This document shows, in pieces, positions 63,855-64,000 of a stretch of DNA of 64,000 bases. Position 1 is the stretch's first letter. Each line of letters starts with the position of its first letter. Below the pieces are notes generated by a model. It saw only the letters and a list, made by a program, of their open reading frames with translations, did no database searches and was not told where the DNA came from. Both the position numbers and the translations under genes were made by a program. The stretch covers positions 62,001 to 126,000 of the forward strand of contig CAWVNO010002559.1 in the NCBI GenBank assembly GCA_963930645.1, given 5' to 3'. This DNA is from Salticus scenicus. Its lineage: Eukaryota > Arthropoda > Arachnida > Araneae > Salticidae.

Positions 63855-64000
63855 ACTAGTATGTTGTGGCCATCACATGACTTTCTTCTATATTTTTCTA
63901 TACAAATTCCCTCAGTAAAAATAATTTATTAAAATTATTATTTAAAAAAATTATCTTCCATGATAATGCAGACGATTTCCATATTAGAGAAGTAGTATAA
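63855..64000 (-). repeat. Family H rolling-circle-like element, 3' end, running off the window
   Basis: The reverse complement begins (reading out of the window edge inward) AGAAGAAAGTCATG, then TGTGATGGCCACAACATACT and AGTTTTA, the family H 3' end with TGTG/CACA hairpin. The rest lies beyond 64,000. Confidence 0.6.

Overview
Kind of DNA. This window looks like intergenic or intronic DNA from an arthropod, most likely a spider or other chelicerate. It is very AT-rich, full of poly(A)/poly(T) runs of 17 bp or more and (TA)n, (GT)n and GTCT-type microsatellites, and carries tRNA-derived SINEs together with Tc1/mariner, piggyBac-like, hAT-like, LINE and Gypsy relics. The organism call is inferred from style only. 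I see no complete host gene; the only exon-like candidate (19,935-20,150) lies inside a TTAA-flanked repeat. Almost everything I can explain is mobile DNA, often nested several layers deep.

Layout. 1-2,598: rolling-circle-like remnant, then a piggyBac-like relic (982-2,001). 2,599-7,990: a DNA transposon split by a hAT-like element (3,353-7,782, 8-bp target duplication), which itself holds a Tc1 relic, a SINE and a rolling-circle-like element. 8,000-12,700: tandem repeats including a 122-bp array, interspersed repeats, a foldback MITE abutting a mariner deletion derivative. 12,844-20,907: two TTAA-flanked elements, one TA-flanked element and a rolling-circle-like element. 23,498-30,475: a nearly intact, recently inserted LTR retrotransposon. 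31,144-37,623: Tc1 relic on the minus strand, more repeats, SINEs, a piggyBac-type MITE. 38,095-46,768: a large inverted duplication whose left arm is opened by a long-TIR transposon (carrying two MITEs) and whose spacer holds a TTAA-flanked element with an almost perfect palindrome. 46,800-52,313: a triple-nested set of rolling-circle-like elements. 52,895-55,425: a G-rich tandem array joined to a LINE fragment. 55,437-64,000: more interspersed repeats, rolling-circle-like elements, SINE fragments and a LINE 3' end.

Main points. (1) The LTR element has Ty3/Gypsy-type reverse transcriptase and RNase H, but its domains run gag - protease - integrase - RT - RNase H, the Ty1/copia order known for the Gmr1-like group. 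Its LTRs differ at one site in 635 bp. (2) At least five repeat families share one architecture: a 5' terminal hairpin, a GTCY- or GT-rich stretch, central tandem units of about 145-190 bp, an inverted copy of the 5' terminus set slightly inside the 3' end, and in four of them a small 3' hairpin. This matches published descriptions of non-autonomous Helentrons (HINE/DINE-1 type); none here encodes a Rep/helicase, so the assignment is inference. In the annotation I name these families L, C, Z, Y and H. (3) Three places carry palindromes or hammerhead-ribozyme-like cores that suggest Penelope-type retroelement debris.

How things work together. No operon or host pathway is present. The useful relations are insertion order and boundaries: paralogous empty sites inside the window fix the ends of several elements, and the nested insertions give a relative chronology.
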